Assembly: GCA_021234155.1 (NCBI GenBank)
Contig: JAJEKV010000040.1
Span: 7,432,438 to 7,496,437, forward strand
Direction of reading: 5' to 3'
DNA length: 64,000 bases
DNA from: Isoetes taiwanensis
Taxonomy: Eukaryota; Streptophyta; Lycopodiopsida; Isoetales; Isoetaceae
In this document: one piece after another, positions 20,063-32,575 of the stretch
Position numbering within the stretch: position 1 is the first letter of the stretch
Layout of the letters: each line of letters begins with the position of its first letter
Notes under the pieces: generated by a model
Told to the model about the DNA's origin: nothing
Databases searched by the model: none
The model's input: the letters and a program-made list of their open reading frames with translations, nothing else
Position numbers and translations under genes: made by a program

Positions 20063-23000
20063 TAGGTTGCATCATAGCAATGTATGAGTTCTATTAAATG
20101 GGGTCAATTTGACCCCATCTAATTTATTACCGGTGGCTTGGATTTTTCCGGCCGGCATATTACATAGAAAATGCCGATCGCCGGACATCAATAAACGATA
20201 ATACACCCAATAGACGATAATACACCTAATACACCCAATATCATAAGCATAAGCAAACTCACTTGCCATTTTGTTTGCCATAGAAATATTACACGATTCA
20301 TTTCAAAATATGCCAAGACCAACCAAAATATTCCTTTCCATAACCACAAAATTCATGCTTACAATAGTTGTTCTTAGATAATTCGCCCATGTTGTATGTT
20401 GTGAAATGCCTTTTGAATGCCTACATCATAGTGCCAATAATGATGTTATGGATGAGTTCTTCCATGTCCAAGATGCGATGTTATTTGGCAACCCATATAA
20501 ACATATTTGATATTGTTAAAGCTTTCTACTTCTGTTCTAAGACGCAATTTATGGGCAGTATTACCTTGGCCAAGGTTGGCATGAGCCCAGATTTGGAGCT
20601 CCATGTACACTTGCTTGCGACCAAAACACTTTCAAATGCCTGATTTTGTCTCAATTAAGCTTCCATGAGCTTTATACAGATGAATTAACATCATTTAAAA
20701 GACAGAGTGAAACACGTGTTCGCATTATTGGTGCTCTCACAACCATATGTGCAGACATTTTACAAATACAACTAAGACCAATTTTACAAAAGATAATAAC
20801 AAATAGCAAGAAAGTTTGTTTCAAAAAGATATCGCCAGCTTTATCCACGTATGTCAAGTTATACCCAAATAGCAAAATATTCTCAATTAACACTGGCCTC
20901 ATGGACATGGCGATCAAGCACTTGCATTACAGACCTGCTATATGTACCCGTACAAAATATTTCTTCTTAAAACACTAATATGGATGTGTACTTGTACAAA
21001 TCATTCCTACTCTGTAATGCTTACAGAATGCTTAAGTGATAGCACATTCTGATACAGCAGACAAAAAGATAATCATTCACTTGCAACCTTGCATTGATGC
21101 TTGGAAAACGAAAAAATGGAAAAGAAAATGCCTCCATTTGCAGCCTCTAATGGTTTCAAATTTGCAGCCTGTCAAAAGGACATGTTGATAGATGTAGAAA
21201 AGAAAAAACTATAACATTTTAAAAAATGCTAATACAGAAGATTTGTGTAAGAATTCTACAAAAATGTGTCAAGAATCCGGAAAACCTTCTCCAAATTTTG
21301 ATGGAGCCTACTGCAACCAATAGATCCACAGTCAGCCGATTCTTCACTCATTTTTTTTGTCAGATACATCATTTCTCTCACTTTTCTCTCTGATTCTTAG
21401 CTTATGGCAGAGAATGGCAATATGGGTTAGAGCTCTCAACTCACTTTCCAGCGGTGCCACACCTAACCCACTCTTGAATCTGGTCGTTCAGGAAGGGTTG
21501 TAGCAATTAATAGTATTAAGTCTGACTTCCAAATCGAAGATGTTCTAATTTATGACTTACCTGCACTCAGCTAGGAAAAGCAGACTTGATTTTCCAATGT
21601 GTTTCCTAATGGTCAGTGCTGCAGCTGCGTTGCTAGCAACACAAAAAAAAAAATCCGCACAATGACAGAAATCCAATCAAGTTATCTTCACTTGGTGCTT
21701 CTACAGAGTCTAAAATAAAAACATACAGATGGATGAAGGCCCTTTTCTTGTAGGACGAAGCAAGGCAGCAAGCTGGCGCTCTAGGCCGAGCTTTGGCTAT
21801 GACAGGCTAAGCTTTATCCAAGGGTAAAGGGAAAAAAATCTGGCACTACAAACCTGCACTTAACATGGAAGGAGAAATCACGTCATGGGAAAGTGGAAGC
21901 CAGATTCGGAGAAAGGATATTTATACCTGTAAATATCTCGGCCCTGCCTAATGGCTTTTTGCACATGGCCTCCCAGAGCTTCGATTTCCAGTGATGGAAG
22001 CGCCAGAGAATTTGGGGGCCCTCAGGAAAACAGGAAACATATCAACAAAGAACGACGGACCTTGCACATAAATACCCAGGCCACGTCTATGATTCGTCTT
22101 GAAAATCAAAATACAAAAGATCTACCAAACCGCGTCTTTCCAAGCATGAAATCCTGAAAAAAGAAAGAGTTAAGACAGAAACAGAGAAAGCAAAAAAGAT
22201 TCAAAACCTGCACTTTTGTTACAGCTCCAGCTCCAAACTCTATGCTCCAAAATAAAAGCTCCATACAAACCTAAATGTAGTCATTTGTCTATTGCCGCCG
22301 CAACATAATCTTACTTTTTCTCTCTGAGCCAACCAATTTGCAATCAAACAATCCTTTGAATCTGATGTATGCTACAATAGGAGCACACGAATCCTGCTAG
22401 TACTCCCCAAAATCATAGGTGGAGCAAAAAGGTTAAAGAAGCCGGAAAGAAAAAAAAAATGAAATGGGGACGGATAAGATGCAAATAAGAGCAGGCACGG
22501 CCGTCTATCACTGCCTCTCAGGAAATCAGAAACCTCATGATGTTAAACCAAGGAGATGCGTTTCAGAAACCCCATGATCTTCGCTGCCACCATAAAAAAA
22601 CGCTTCCCTGGTTTAACTCTGTATGTCCCGGAAAAGAAAATAAGCCGGAAAACTGGTTTTTTCTTCCAATGTAACGCCGGAAGAAAGGGCACACCGGGAT
22701 CAGCAAGACACCCCAAAAACTTTTTAAATAAGTAGATATTTTTCAAAAAATTAAAGCATATACATATACGGTCGAGTACCAAAATTGGGGTTGCCACACT
22801 GTCATTTGTATTGATACTGGAACAGGCAGATAAAATACGCGATAGTGATGACATCGATAAGATCACAAGCACAAAGATATCATGTATGTACATCACATTG
22901 TTAGTTCAGTTCTGATGTCGTCATTTAAATAAATCCTGAATTGCAAACCCACTGGAAAACCCTGAATTGCATGAAATTGTGAAAAAATACATGGTGCATG

Positions 23001-23405
23001 GATCATATAGCTCGAGATGCATGCAACTAAACGAAAAGACTAGAAGAATGGAATGTTCTAAAGGTTTTCCAAAAGCATTTATTGAAAGCACTTCAATAAA
23101 AGAGAATGGGTACCCCGAGTATAGAAGACGTGCGGATGTCCAATATGAGCAAAACAGAACGATAGACAACATTATGGTTCCCATACAATGCTTACCTCAC
23201 AGGAAAGTATGTGTGCCATATAAATGTGGAGCAATGTTTCAGTGTTGGGAGCATAAAATACATTGTACATTCATAAAGGTCATGATCGAGCAAGCAAATT
23301 AACAACACATCGACCACCATGGAGCACATGAGCCACATCAAGAGTTCCTTGATCGAGATACATTTTCTGCACGGAAGCAATGTGGAGGACATATAGTTAC
23401 AAAAT
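20063..23405. other. No recognisable gene
   Basis: A/T-rich sequence with short overlapping open frames on both strands and no motif I recognise. A short tandem repeat of 'cgataatacacccaata' lies near 20200-20240. Adenine-rich stretches occur at 21640, 22170 and 22450. Open frames such as 20368-20643, 20646-20978 (plus) and 22543-22896 (minus) have no recognised product and are probably chance. Confidence 0.5.
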
Positions 23406-23732
23406 GATAGAACTAGTGCAAAAACAAAGACAAAAACCCAAGATCGACTCAAGAGATAGAATAGAAGAACAAGAATAACTCGATTGAGAAAAAGCAATTA
23501 TTACATAGTACATTGTACAATCAATATATACAAGCGGGTGATCAATACTAAGAATAGTAGTCTACCGTTTAACCAGATCCACTAATTCGGCGATTTAGGG
23601 TCGGTGCTCGATCTTGACAAAGTCTTGCCTTATACCTTACATTCGACATCTTCTCGTACACAATGTGCTAAGTCTTGAACCAACTTCTTGTTTCAGCACA
23701 TTATGCTTAGTCATCATATTTATATTCCAACA
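23406..23732 (-). repeat. Ty1/copia 3' LTR (~327 bp)
   Basis: On the minus strand it runs from TGTTGGAATATAAATATGAT to ...AGTTCTATCA, giving TG...CA ends. It sits directly after a polypurine tract and a copia RT-RNase H remnant. A related copy lies at 55119-55439. Shared words include 'aagatcgactcaag', 'gaagaacaagaataactc', 'ttacatagtacat', 'gtctaccgtttaac' and 'gtcatcatatttatatt'. It would carry the promoter and polyadenylation site of the element. Confidence 0.75.
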
Positions 23733-23744
23733 CTCTCCTTTAAA
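23733..23744 (-). other. Polypurine tract
   Basis: The minus strand reads TTTAAAGGAGAG immediately before the TGTTGG that starts the LTR. This is the expected second-strand primer site. It also resembles the tract before the putative LTR at 11576 (TTTTAAAAGGAGAGAC). Confidence 0.7.
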
Positions 23745-25080
23745 TGTTCTTTGAATAAGCGAGAAGAAAATCACCAAAAACCAAGGTAATCCTTCTCTCC
23801 TTTCGGTGCCAATTTCTTCATGCCCAAGTTCCCCTTCACATTGTGAACTTAGATCAACTAATGGTTTGGTAAAGCCATCAACCGACAAAGTGATCCCGGT
23901 GAGGAGCAATAAACAAGTTGAGAAGATCCCATTTGGATCTGTCACGAATAAAACACAAATGGGTGTCAAGGTGTTTTATCTTTGGGTGAGTACTTTAGCA
24001 TCCTTGGCAAAGATGGATGGTACTTGTATTTGTCCCACAATACAACGGTAGGATGGAGGTACTGCAGATCTGTCCACAAATGTTTTAAGCCACAACAATT
24101 CACGTATCCCAACAGGTGCTTTGAATTACGCCTCCGGTGGTGTGATTGACTTTATAGACTATCTTTTTGGACAACCATGTGTCATCATGTTAGGCCCTAT
24201 GGGCGTGACCATCTTTGTTGTGGACCTCCTGCTATCATGAGGTTAGCATGATCTTGCATCAACAAAGACTTTCACACGGAAATCGAGGACCTACGATAAA
24301 GAGACCCTTCTGTGAAGTCCCTTAGGATATGCGGCCGAGTCTTTTAGCACCTTCGGTAGCGACTACACAGGATTGCTCATGAATCACCTTTCGGCCTCCC
24401 ACGGCAAAAGAGATATCAGGTCTAGTGATTGTGAGATATATCAACGCCCTACAGAAGCCGATAGAGTGTGGGATCACTCCTCACCATCGAAATCAAGCTC
24501 AAGCCTTGTGTGCGGATCAAAAGGACTTGCCACATCCTTGCAATCTTGCATCACGATCTTTGCTTTAACATTTCTTTGATATATTTTAACAGAAAGATAG
24601 ATGCCATCGATTCTTTGCCACACTTCTACACCTAAACAGTAATGCATAAGGCCAAAGGTTGGTCATCTCGAAGGCCGAAGATAACTTCAACTTCAATGTA
24701 GAAATCGGCACATCGGCCATCTCTTTGTGATGATCAAATCATCAACATACAAAACCACAATGCACATTGGCCTTCATGTGATTTATAATAAAGATTTCAG
24801 TCTCTTTGCACTTTCTACGAACCCCCACTCAAGAAAAGAAATTATTAATTTTTGCATGCCAAGAACTTGGAGCCTGCTTCAAGCCATAAATACTTTTCTT
24901 CAAATGACAAACCAAGCTGCTCCCTCCCTTGAACAACAAATCCACGGAGGTTGAGTCATATAGACCTCTTCCACCAAATCACCATTCAAAAGCAGACTTA
25001 ATGTCCATTTGAAACATTGGTCAACCTTTCATTGCGACAATAAAGCATGATTTCATTAATTGAGAAAAATAAGCCGATTT
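23745..25080 (-). pseudogene. Ty1/copia reverse transcriptase and RNase H, 3' half
   Basis: Minus-strand blocks in order: MFQMDIKSAF (near 25010), EEVYMTQPP (24955), SIYGLKQAP (24880), the catalytic VVLYVDDLIIT (24730-24760), YCLGVEVWQRIDGIYLS (about 24580-24650), and a long decayed RNase H stretch ending with the FTKPLVDL block (about 23850-23890; family FTK-L----F). PPT and LTR follow, so this is the 3' end of a copia element. The 5' part (gag, protease, integrase, RT start) is missing beyond 25080. Frames shift repeatedly. Confidence 0.85.
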
Positions 25081-25415
25081 TGAGAATTTTAAGCACCTAA
25101 TTTGCTCTATACGAATACTTTCACCTACTTCTAGAAACAAAAACATGAGGTAATTAACATACACATATACATACAAATTATGTGTTATAATTTTATGCGA
25201 TGTACATGACACTCAGTAGAAGCTCAATAATGGCCCTACATTGTACACCAATAATTCACATCAATAATTTTACTTCACTATAAGCGAAAACTTTGACTCA
25301 GAGGTTTTGTTAAAAGTCTACGCGTAGAGTTTTGTCAAAATTATCTACACGTAGGAATTACATGTGTTTCAACATGTTGTTTTTTAAAAGTAGTCGTAGT
25401 TTTCAAGTGTTGCTT

Positions 25416-25449
<34 letters not shown>

Positions 25450-25980
25450 GTGAAAAAAAGACATGTGGTTCTTAATAAAACTTAAAAGGTCCACATGTTG
25501 TTTTTTTAAGCATTGTTTTTGCAAAAAAAAAAAATTAATTACGAAAAACTACATAGAGAATTTTGTCAGGCTTTGCTAGAAACTACTGCGTAGTTGTCTA
25601 CACCTTTTTTTTAACTATATTGTTTTTAGTTGTTGGTTTTCCAAAAAAATGATATGTGGTTTTAAGAAAAAAATGTGGTTAATCAAAACTAGGTGCTATT
25701 TTTTAGTATTGTTTTACATAAAATCCACATGTGGCTTTTTAAAAATAAGCATTTTCAAGTGCAGTTACCAAAAAACTAACACGTCATTTCTTAAGGGTAG
25801 CGGTTGTTTCGATTGTTGTTTTTGGGAAAAAATAAAAAAACCACCCACACGCAGTTTTAAAATTTACAAAAACAACGCATGCTTTTTACCAAAAATACAT
25901 TTAAAGATAATATTGAGAAAAAAAAGCACTATGTTGTTATGCTAATTTATTTATGAACCCTGGTACAAACTATTGTTAAT
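25081..25980. repeat. T/G-rich degenerate repeat field with a (TCTA)n microsatellite
   Basis: Contains degenerate repeats of 'acatgtggtttt', 'gtagttttcaagtgttg' and Lys/Phe-coding runs, with small palindromes such as ctacgcgtag (about 25320) and ctacacgtag. Words resemble the reverse complement of the A/C-rich field at 33.6-34.4 kb, suggesting two copies of a related repeat in opposite orientation. No gene. Confidence 0.5.
25416..25446 (+). repeat. (TCTA)n microsatellite
   Basis: About eight uninterrupted tetranucleotide units. Confidence 0.95.
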
Positions 25981-27496
25981 TTCTTGCCTTTTGGGAATCG
26001 AACCCAAATAATTCCATTAGGCATGGTAGTTCTTAAAGCATATTGTGACTTCCAATTATGTATGTTTGTTCTTATATGTAGTTATTAAACCATAGAGTTC
26101 CAGCTTTCAATGTTTCTGAACTTTTTGTGATTCTAGACATAATAATCATGATAGTGCTGAGTTACTACCTAAACAATGTATTTTCAATGCATGTATTTCC
26201 AATGCATGTATTTTCAAGTATGGGAAGGCTGATTCGAATCCATATTCAATTACTTAAACCTTGTTCTTTACATACTCACGCTTTTCATATCCTCACTTTG
26301 TACGCCAATTCCATGGGATTTCAAAATCCTGCAAAAGCTCCATTGCAATTTGGGCTGCGGCCAACCAGACCTTTGTTTCCACAGTGCATGCCTTTATTTA
26401 TGTTGTTTCCCTAACTAAACTTTGTCAACTTTGTGAACAAATGCAAAATGCCAAACACTGTGAAAATGCAAAAAATGGAAAACATATCTTATTCTCTACT
26501 TACAATATTTTGCGAGGCAGACCTTTGTTTTCTTTGTACCTTAGCTAAACCTTACGGAACACTGCCAAATTAATGCGAAAGAATGTTACAAGAATGGTGT
26601 CACATGAATGCGAGATAAAGAAATAATGGTGTCAAGTAAATGCGGGTGAATTTTTTAACATAATTTGGAAGGGCGGCATCTTTATCAAGTAACTTTCTAA
26701 TCTTTGGTTGGGTTTTAATAGACAACAAACCCGGACCTCCTCTTCATCCTTCGACTTTGAACAAATTGAGAAGAAAAATAGCATCGGACCATAATATACA
26801 AACTCACCTCCTTTGAAGCGGATCACTTTGAAGCGATTAAGTTGAAGATTTGGCGGCGATTAAGCTAAAGAGTTGAGCAAATTACTGGAGCACCAAATCT
26901 TTGCCTATTTGACATTCCAAGCCTCACGGGAGAAAACTTTTATCTGCTAGTGTGTTGCATGAGGCCGGCGGCTATCTAGCTATGGTTTATTTGCGGCAAA
27001 TTTCTCGAGCTTAGTTCTCGTCTATTAAATTGGCGTGACACACTCCAATCGGCCAAAAATTTTTTTGCATGTATTCAATCGGCGATATATCATTTCCTTT
27101 CAGCCATAACCTATTCACATGATGGAAAAAGCACCATATGTTCCCATTTGGGATGGGATAATCGGCCGGTGATATCTTTTTCAGCAAATAAGATCATAAA
27201 AGCGAAGCGCTAATGCACCGGTGGATTAGCCTAGAAAAAAAGGGTGCATGTGAACCCTACATGCGTCTGTGCTCTTGCATTGCTCGAGAGATCGGCCAAA
27301 TGGGCTCCTTTGCAAGATCAGCCAATCCTAAGATCTAAGATCGTAAGACTACAAGATGCATACGACTCCAAAAACAAGGCTGACAAAGCAATAGAGTGCA
27401 AATCGGCAAAAAACAAGGCGGGCGGCAAGAAGGAAGGCGCCAAAATCGACACGCACGCCAATAAAGAAAATTTAACCTAGACCAATAGGAAGTTAG
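25981..27496. other. No recognisable gene
   Basis: Short open frames only. 'gcatgtatttccaatgcatgta' shows short direct repeats near 26190. A small Lys/Ala-rich frame at 27244-27480 has no recognised motif. Confidence 0.5.
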
Positions 27497-27645
27497 GACC
27501 AAGATCACGATCTTGGCCATTCATCTATGTGTCATCTCTGCCGTTGAAATGATGCACAATAGGATGTGAGGACCAAGATCACGATCTTGGCCATTCATCT
27601 CTGCCTCATCCCTGCTTAGTTGAAATGATGCACTAGGATGCATTC
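27497..27645 (+). repeat. 74-bp tandem duplication with a palindromic core
   Basis: Two copies, at 27497 and 27571, each begin with gaccaagatcacgatcttgg, a near-perfect palindrome, followed by 'ccattcatct...catc..tg..gttgaaatgatgca'. Sequence of this kind is often part of plant LTRs, but no element could be assigned. Confidence 0.8.
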
Positions 27646-29678
27646 ATTTTAGTTAATTGTTTTTCTAACGTTCTTGTTACCTTAAGGCCGGGCCAAGCGG
27701 AAAAAATAAATATAAGTAACCATCAAATTTGTGCCTTGTGGACTTTTGGGCATTTAATATGTATCACACCTAGGGTGCCAAACATCGGTCGATATTGGCA
27801 CCCTAATATTTTTGGACGGGGGATTTCGCTTGTCCCAACTTTTGGCCGAGCAACATGTGAGACAAAATCGGGAAGAGTGGCCCCTTTTTGCAATCGGGAA
27901 GAGCTCAAATTTTTGCAAATTCGGCAAAAATCGGCGCCCCCATTGATGATTTTGCTTAAATCCGGTGGCTCCATAACTCATTCAAACAATAATTTGGATT
28001 TATCGAACTCATATCTTTCCTTTGAACATATGGAGCTTCAAAACTCATTCAAAGTTGTTATCTTGGGGTCATAAAAATAGGAAGGAAGATTGATACCTCG
28101 AAGAAGATATATGCATAACTTGGGGTCATATAAATAGGAAGGAAGATTGATACTTGAAGAAGAATTTCCAATAACATGCCCAAAGAACACCATTTCTTGC
28201 AAACTTCGTGTAATTTCACCCCTAAGTTATTTAAGTTATTTATTTTTATACTTGGGCACGTTGTTTTGTGCTCTTTTTACAATAATAATAATGATGGCAA
28301 AGCAATTTGCCATTTTTGGCATCTGAGGAGGATGCCCAAAAGTCTCCTTTTGCGGAATGGTAGACAAATGTATTTAAGTTTGGGTATTCCATATTTTAGA
28401 TAGTATATCGGGATCTATTTTGCATAGATTCATCACAAATCTTGATAATTTTTAGGGATCAAGTATATATCGAACAATTATAGAAATTTTGTTGTGCTTT
28501 GAGATATAGCGGCAAAATCCTTAGCAAAAATCTTTCTTTACCTTGCTTCAGCGATAACTTTTACTATTAATCACCGGATAGGCGGGAATGAGCTTCCCAG
28601 CGTCCATTCCATGATGGATTGAGTAGGCGAGATGGTGCCACATAACTACACCACATCCTAAAATTGCGACCCAACTTCTACTGTGTTAATTTTGTTGTTT
28701 AGCTTTAACACAAGAATGACAAGTGACAACATCAATGAGATTGAATATATAAGAGAAAAAACTCTTTTCAATTCTAGAATGTTAGATAGATTGAGTTCTT
28801 GCTTTAAAAGCATTAGGCTCTAATAAATAAGTGCGTTTTTAGGAATTGTTAAATCAAGCCACGAGGCCTTGTTTGCATATTGTTGTTATTGGTTGTAGTT
28901 TAAAGGCTTGGTTTTTAATGGGCTTTTTAAATAATCATCTTCTTCTACTTCTTTGCAATGTATATATGCATTGCCAAATAAGTTTAACCTATGTAAAGTG
29001 CATGCCCTCTTGGACTGGAACTTTTGTTAGCGTCACCAGGTTCTATTAGAACTCGTCCACCGGTGCATGAGACAAGCATGTCTACAGCGAGAATCACGTG
29101 GACCAAATAGCATGTCAAACATACCATCAGCGAGAAATTATTGCACTGCTTTGGGCTTGCGGAGACTTGACCTCTAGGCGGATTTGTTGCGGATTACACT
29201 TAGAGACATAGGTCCTCAACCGCCGCATTATCGGCATGCGAGAGATGAGGATTACAAGCTGGGAGGCGACAACACATTTCTTTACTGAGGTGATGCACAT
29301 ATAGGCGGATGGCATTATCTCAGCACATTAGGTTGGAGCAGCATGACTCGATAGTCCTTGACACCTCTTGATACATTTTAGGGATGTCATTTTCAACCTT
29401 CATGCATTGTGCCATGGCAATCACCTAAAAGGCGCCATCTTTTCCGTTCAGAAGGATCTTACCCCCAGTACAGCTTTGCGGACGAAAAGAGGAATTGTGT
29501 CGAGTTTGGAAAGCTCACCGAAAAAGAAATGGGCAGTATAAAGTGGAGGTCGAACTATCTATCTACACGGTGTTTGACTATCATTATGCAAATTGTGTTA
29601 AAAATTAAGTTTCATCTTTCTTTTTGTAGTATTATTTTGCCATGATAAAGAGTAGAATCATTTTTTTATAAGCAATAA
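27646..29678. other. No recognisable gene; small 57-bp duplication
   Basis: A 57-bp unit ('cttggggtcat...ataggaaggaagattgatac') is repeated at 28062 and 28119. The overlapping frames at 27723-28074 on both strands are shadows of each other, with no motif. Confidence 0.5.
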
Positions 29679-29728
29679 GATAGATAGATAGATAGATAGA
29701 TAGGTAGGTAAGTAGGTAGGTAGATAGA
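29679..29728 (+). repeat. (GATA)n/(GGTA)n microsatellite
   Basis: A run of gata units grading into ggta/agta units. Confidence 0.95.
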
Positions 29729-30967
29729 ATTTAGAATTTTAGGGGAGGGAACAATACAAAGGCGAGGAAGCCCTGCTTGAACAAGGGGCTAAGGCCCAAA
29801 CACAGGGTCGAAGCCCCATCCACAAGACTAACAATAAAATATTAAGATTTACATACAAAACACAACCAAAGAGATCATCGGGGCGTGTTGAAGCGGTTAG
29901 AAGTATCCCAACGAGGGGTTTGCAGGCCATTGATCAAGAACAATTCTTTGAGCCTTTCAGATATCTTGCCCATTTCTTACGGAGCTGGCTTATCGACCTT
30001 GCATAGCGCGTCCGTCGCCCGAGTGGCTGAAGTGGTGAGAGAGGTCCTCTTGTATAGAAGTGAGTGCTACGGAGGTGCACGCCATGTTGAAGAACATAAA
30101 GTATATCCGGGTGCAAGAAAAGCGCACTAAAAGATGGCATGGCTGGTCATGTGCCCGGTGAGCTCTCACTTTTGCGTTGTAAAAGATCATGGGCTTGAAT
30201 GTGCATCATGTTTATAAAAAGTGCTTTCGAGTTGCATTGGTATCGGAACCAAAAAGATATTTCACGGACCCTCAGATGGATTGGTAGATGGGTTTAGGAG
30301 ACACATAGAGGGAGGGAGGGGAGAGAGAGCATGTTGGAGCCTAGGTGGCATGTTTGAGCCCACTTGAGCATAGTTTCAAGTTGGCCCGGTGTGCCATCGA
30401 GGAATGATCCCAAACAATCTTACTCTTGCAAAAGCTCTTGACTTCTAATTGCCACCTTTGGGAGGAGGATAAATCCAAACCCCATTAAATGGGTTCCTAT
30501 TGCTTTATATCTTCAAGCTGCGACCTCTCGACCATGTCCCAAGTGCAAATGACCAAAACTTCGCCAATCCATAGCGTAAACTCTACAATAACCTAGCAAA
30601 ACCACGGGGTTTACGTTTGGATCTTTGAAACATGGTTGTTTTTATAGATAACTAGGTGCACCATTTACGAACATGCATGCGAGCTATGGCAAGCTGAAAT
30701 AGCGAGTTTGGATCTATCGGCTATCGAGCGATCCCAAACAATCTTACTTTGCAAAGCTCTTGACTTCTAATTGCCACACTGGGAGGAGGATAAATCCAAA
30801 CCCCATTCTGTCAGTTCCTATTGCTTCACATCTTCAACTTCAACTTCTCGACCATGTTCCAAGTGCAAACGACATGGACCATCTTCTTAGTCAAAAAACA
30901 TTTTGTGACATGGATATGACATGGTGATGATGTGGAGGTGATATGCAGGTGACATGCAGGTGATGTT
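29729..30967. other. No recognisable gene; duplicated short segment
   Basis: Two diverged copies of a ~100-bp segment occur at about 30408-30530 and 30728-30850 ('gatcccaaacaatcttact...ctcttgacttctaattgccac...gggaggaggataaatccaaacccatt'). A 'gatgtggaggtgatatgcaggtgacatgcagg' microrepeat leads into the next duplication. No coding similarity. Confidence 0.55.
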
Positions 30968-31389
30968 GATGATGTGTGATGATGTGGAGGTGATATAATG
31001 GAAACTATGATATGTATGCACAATGGTGCTTGATTTTGAAAATTTTAAGCCAAATTTTTGCCTTTTCTAGAAATGTCATGTCAAAGGTGTGCTTTCTCTT
31101 TCTACCTTTGTTTTTTAGAGAGAGAAGATGGTTTTGGATCTTAGAAATGGCCAAATTGGATGAAACTTTAGCAATTTTGATGATGTGTGATGATGTAGAG
31201 GTGATATAATGGAAACTTTGACATGTATTCACGATGGTGCTTGATTTTGAGATTTTTAGACCAACTTTTTGCCTTTTTTAGAAATGTCATATCAAAGGTG
31301 TACTTACTCTCTCTATCTTGTTTTTTAGAGAGAGAAGATGGTTTTGGACCATAGGAAGGGCCAAATTGGATGGAACTTTAGCAATTTTT
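30968..31389 (+). repeat. 211-bp tandem duplication
   Basis: Two copies start at 30968 and 31179, each with 'gatgatgtgtgatgatgt' and ending '...ggatg(a)aactttagcaattttt'. Differences are scattered substitutions, so the duplication is not recent. Confidence 0.85.
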
Positions 31390-32575
31390 CATTGGATGAA
31401 TGGTGTAATATTGGCTAGGAAAAATATTGGCCAAAAAAATAATATGAAAGATTGAAAAGCGCAAAACCCTTGGTTTTAGTACTCAAAAGCAAATTCTAAG
31501 GTGAGGAATAGGCTTATTTATATTTCGGGTTATGCTACGTATTGACTTATGTGTATGGTTTTAGATGAGGTTGCTAGGGGCAAAAGCGGCGGGGAGGTGC
31601 CATCTTCGATCTGTCTGGAGGTATTACATTTTGTATGTCAATGTAAACTGATTGGGTATCTTAAAATTGCTAAATTTGATTGGGTATCTTAAAACTGCAT
31701 ACTTAATTTGAATTGGTGTTGAAGTTGGGCCATTTTCTTTTTATGGTCGGCTGCGGAAGAGGCGAAAGGTGACACCATTGAGTTTTTTGCGGTAAGTTTA
31801 CATTTTAATTTGGTTGGGATAGTTTTCTAATGGTTTTGGTTAAGCAGAGTTTCCCAATGCATTTATCTTAGCGAGTTTTTTCAATTTTAGCGTTTTGATG
31901 CTTTGCGGTGCCTACTCCTTACATAAAGGTTGAACATTTGTGTTATGCGGATACGGTAAAAGGTTTCTGCGGGTGGCGGGATGGCGACAATGGCTTTATC
32001 ATCATAAGAAGATGCAATGGACTTGCTCTCAAGTATAGGAAGTTTTAGAATCCTAATCCCCTGTTTTATTATTTGTTGTTATTGCGATGAGGCTGCCTTC
32101 CACCAACGATGCTTAGCTCATGTATCTTAGATGCATTGTGGTTTGCTATTTTGAAGGACAAAAGTTAGAAACATGCAAAATGTTGTCGATTATAATTAAG
32201 GTTATCATTAAGTGTGACCTGCACCTGCAAATACAAACAGGATGATGGGGGCTTTTAAGCCATATTTGGGGCTTTTGCATGCTATTCCCTAATATGTACA
32301 TTCAATTTTAGTTTTTTTTATTGAATAACGGATGCATGACCATGTGCTTGAGATTGATTGACATGTGTCACTCTTCACGTGTTTAAGTTTGCAAAATCGG
32401 GCTATATTTTATGATGAAGTATGCCCGCACCTTCTTTGCTATAGAGCTATAGAGCAAGTTCACCATTGCTAACAAAGAAGCATATCTGGTCATCTTCTTC
32501 GTGTGGGGGAAACAATTACGTATATACCGCTTTGGAATTTTGAAGAAGTGCAAATGTTGGTGCTTGCAACTCACG
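31390..32575. other. No recognisable gene
   Basis: A/T-rich sequence with nothing recognised on either strand. Confidence 0.5.

Noticed and set aside
20368-20978. Two adjacent plus-strand frames (91 and 110 codons) considered as a PPR-type gene
   Set aside because: The spacing and motif of PPR repeats are not present in either strand.
25984-26030. T-arm-like motif on the minus strand (gggttcgattccc)
   Set aside because: No D arm, anticodon stem or acceptor stem around it.
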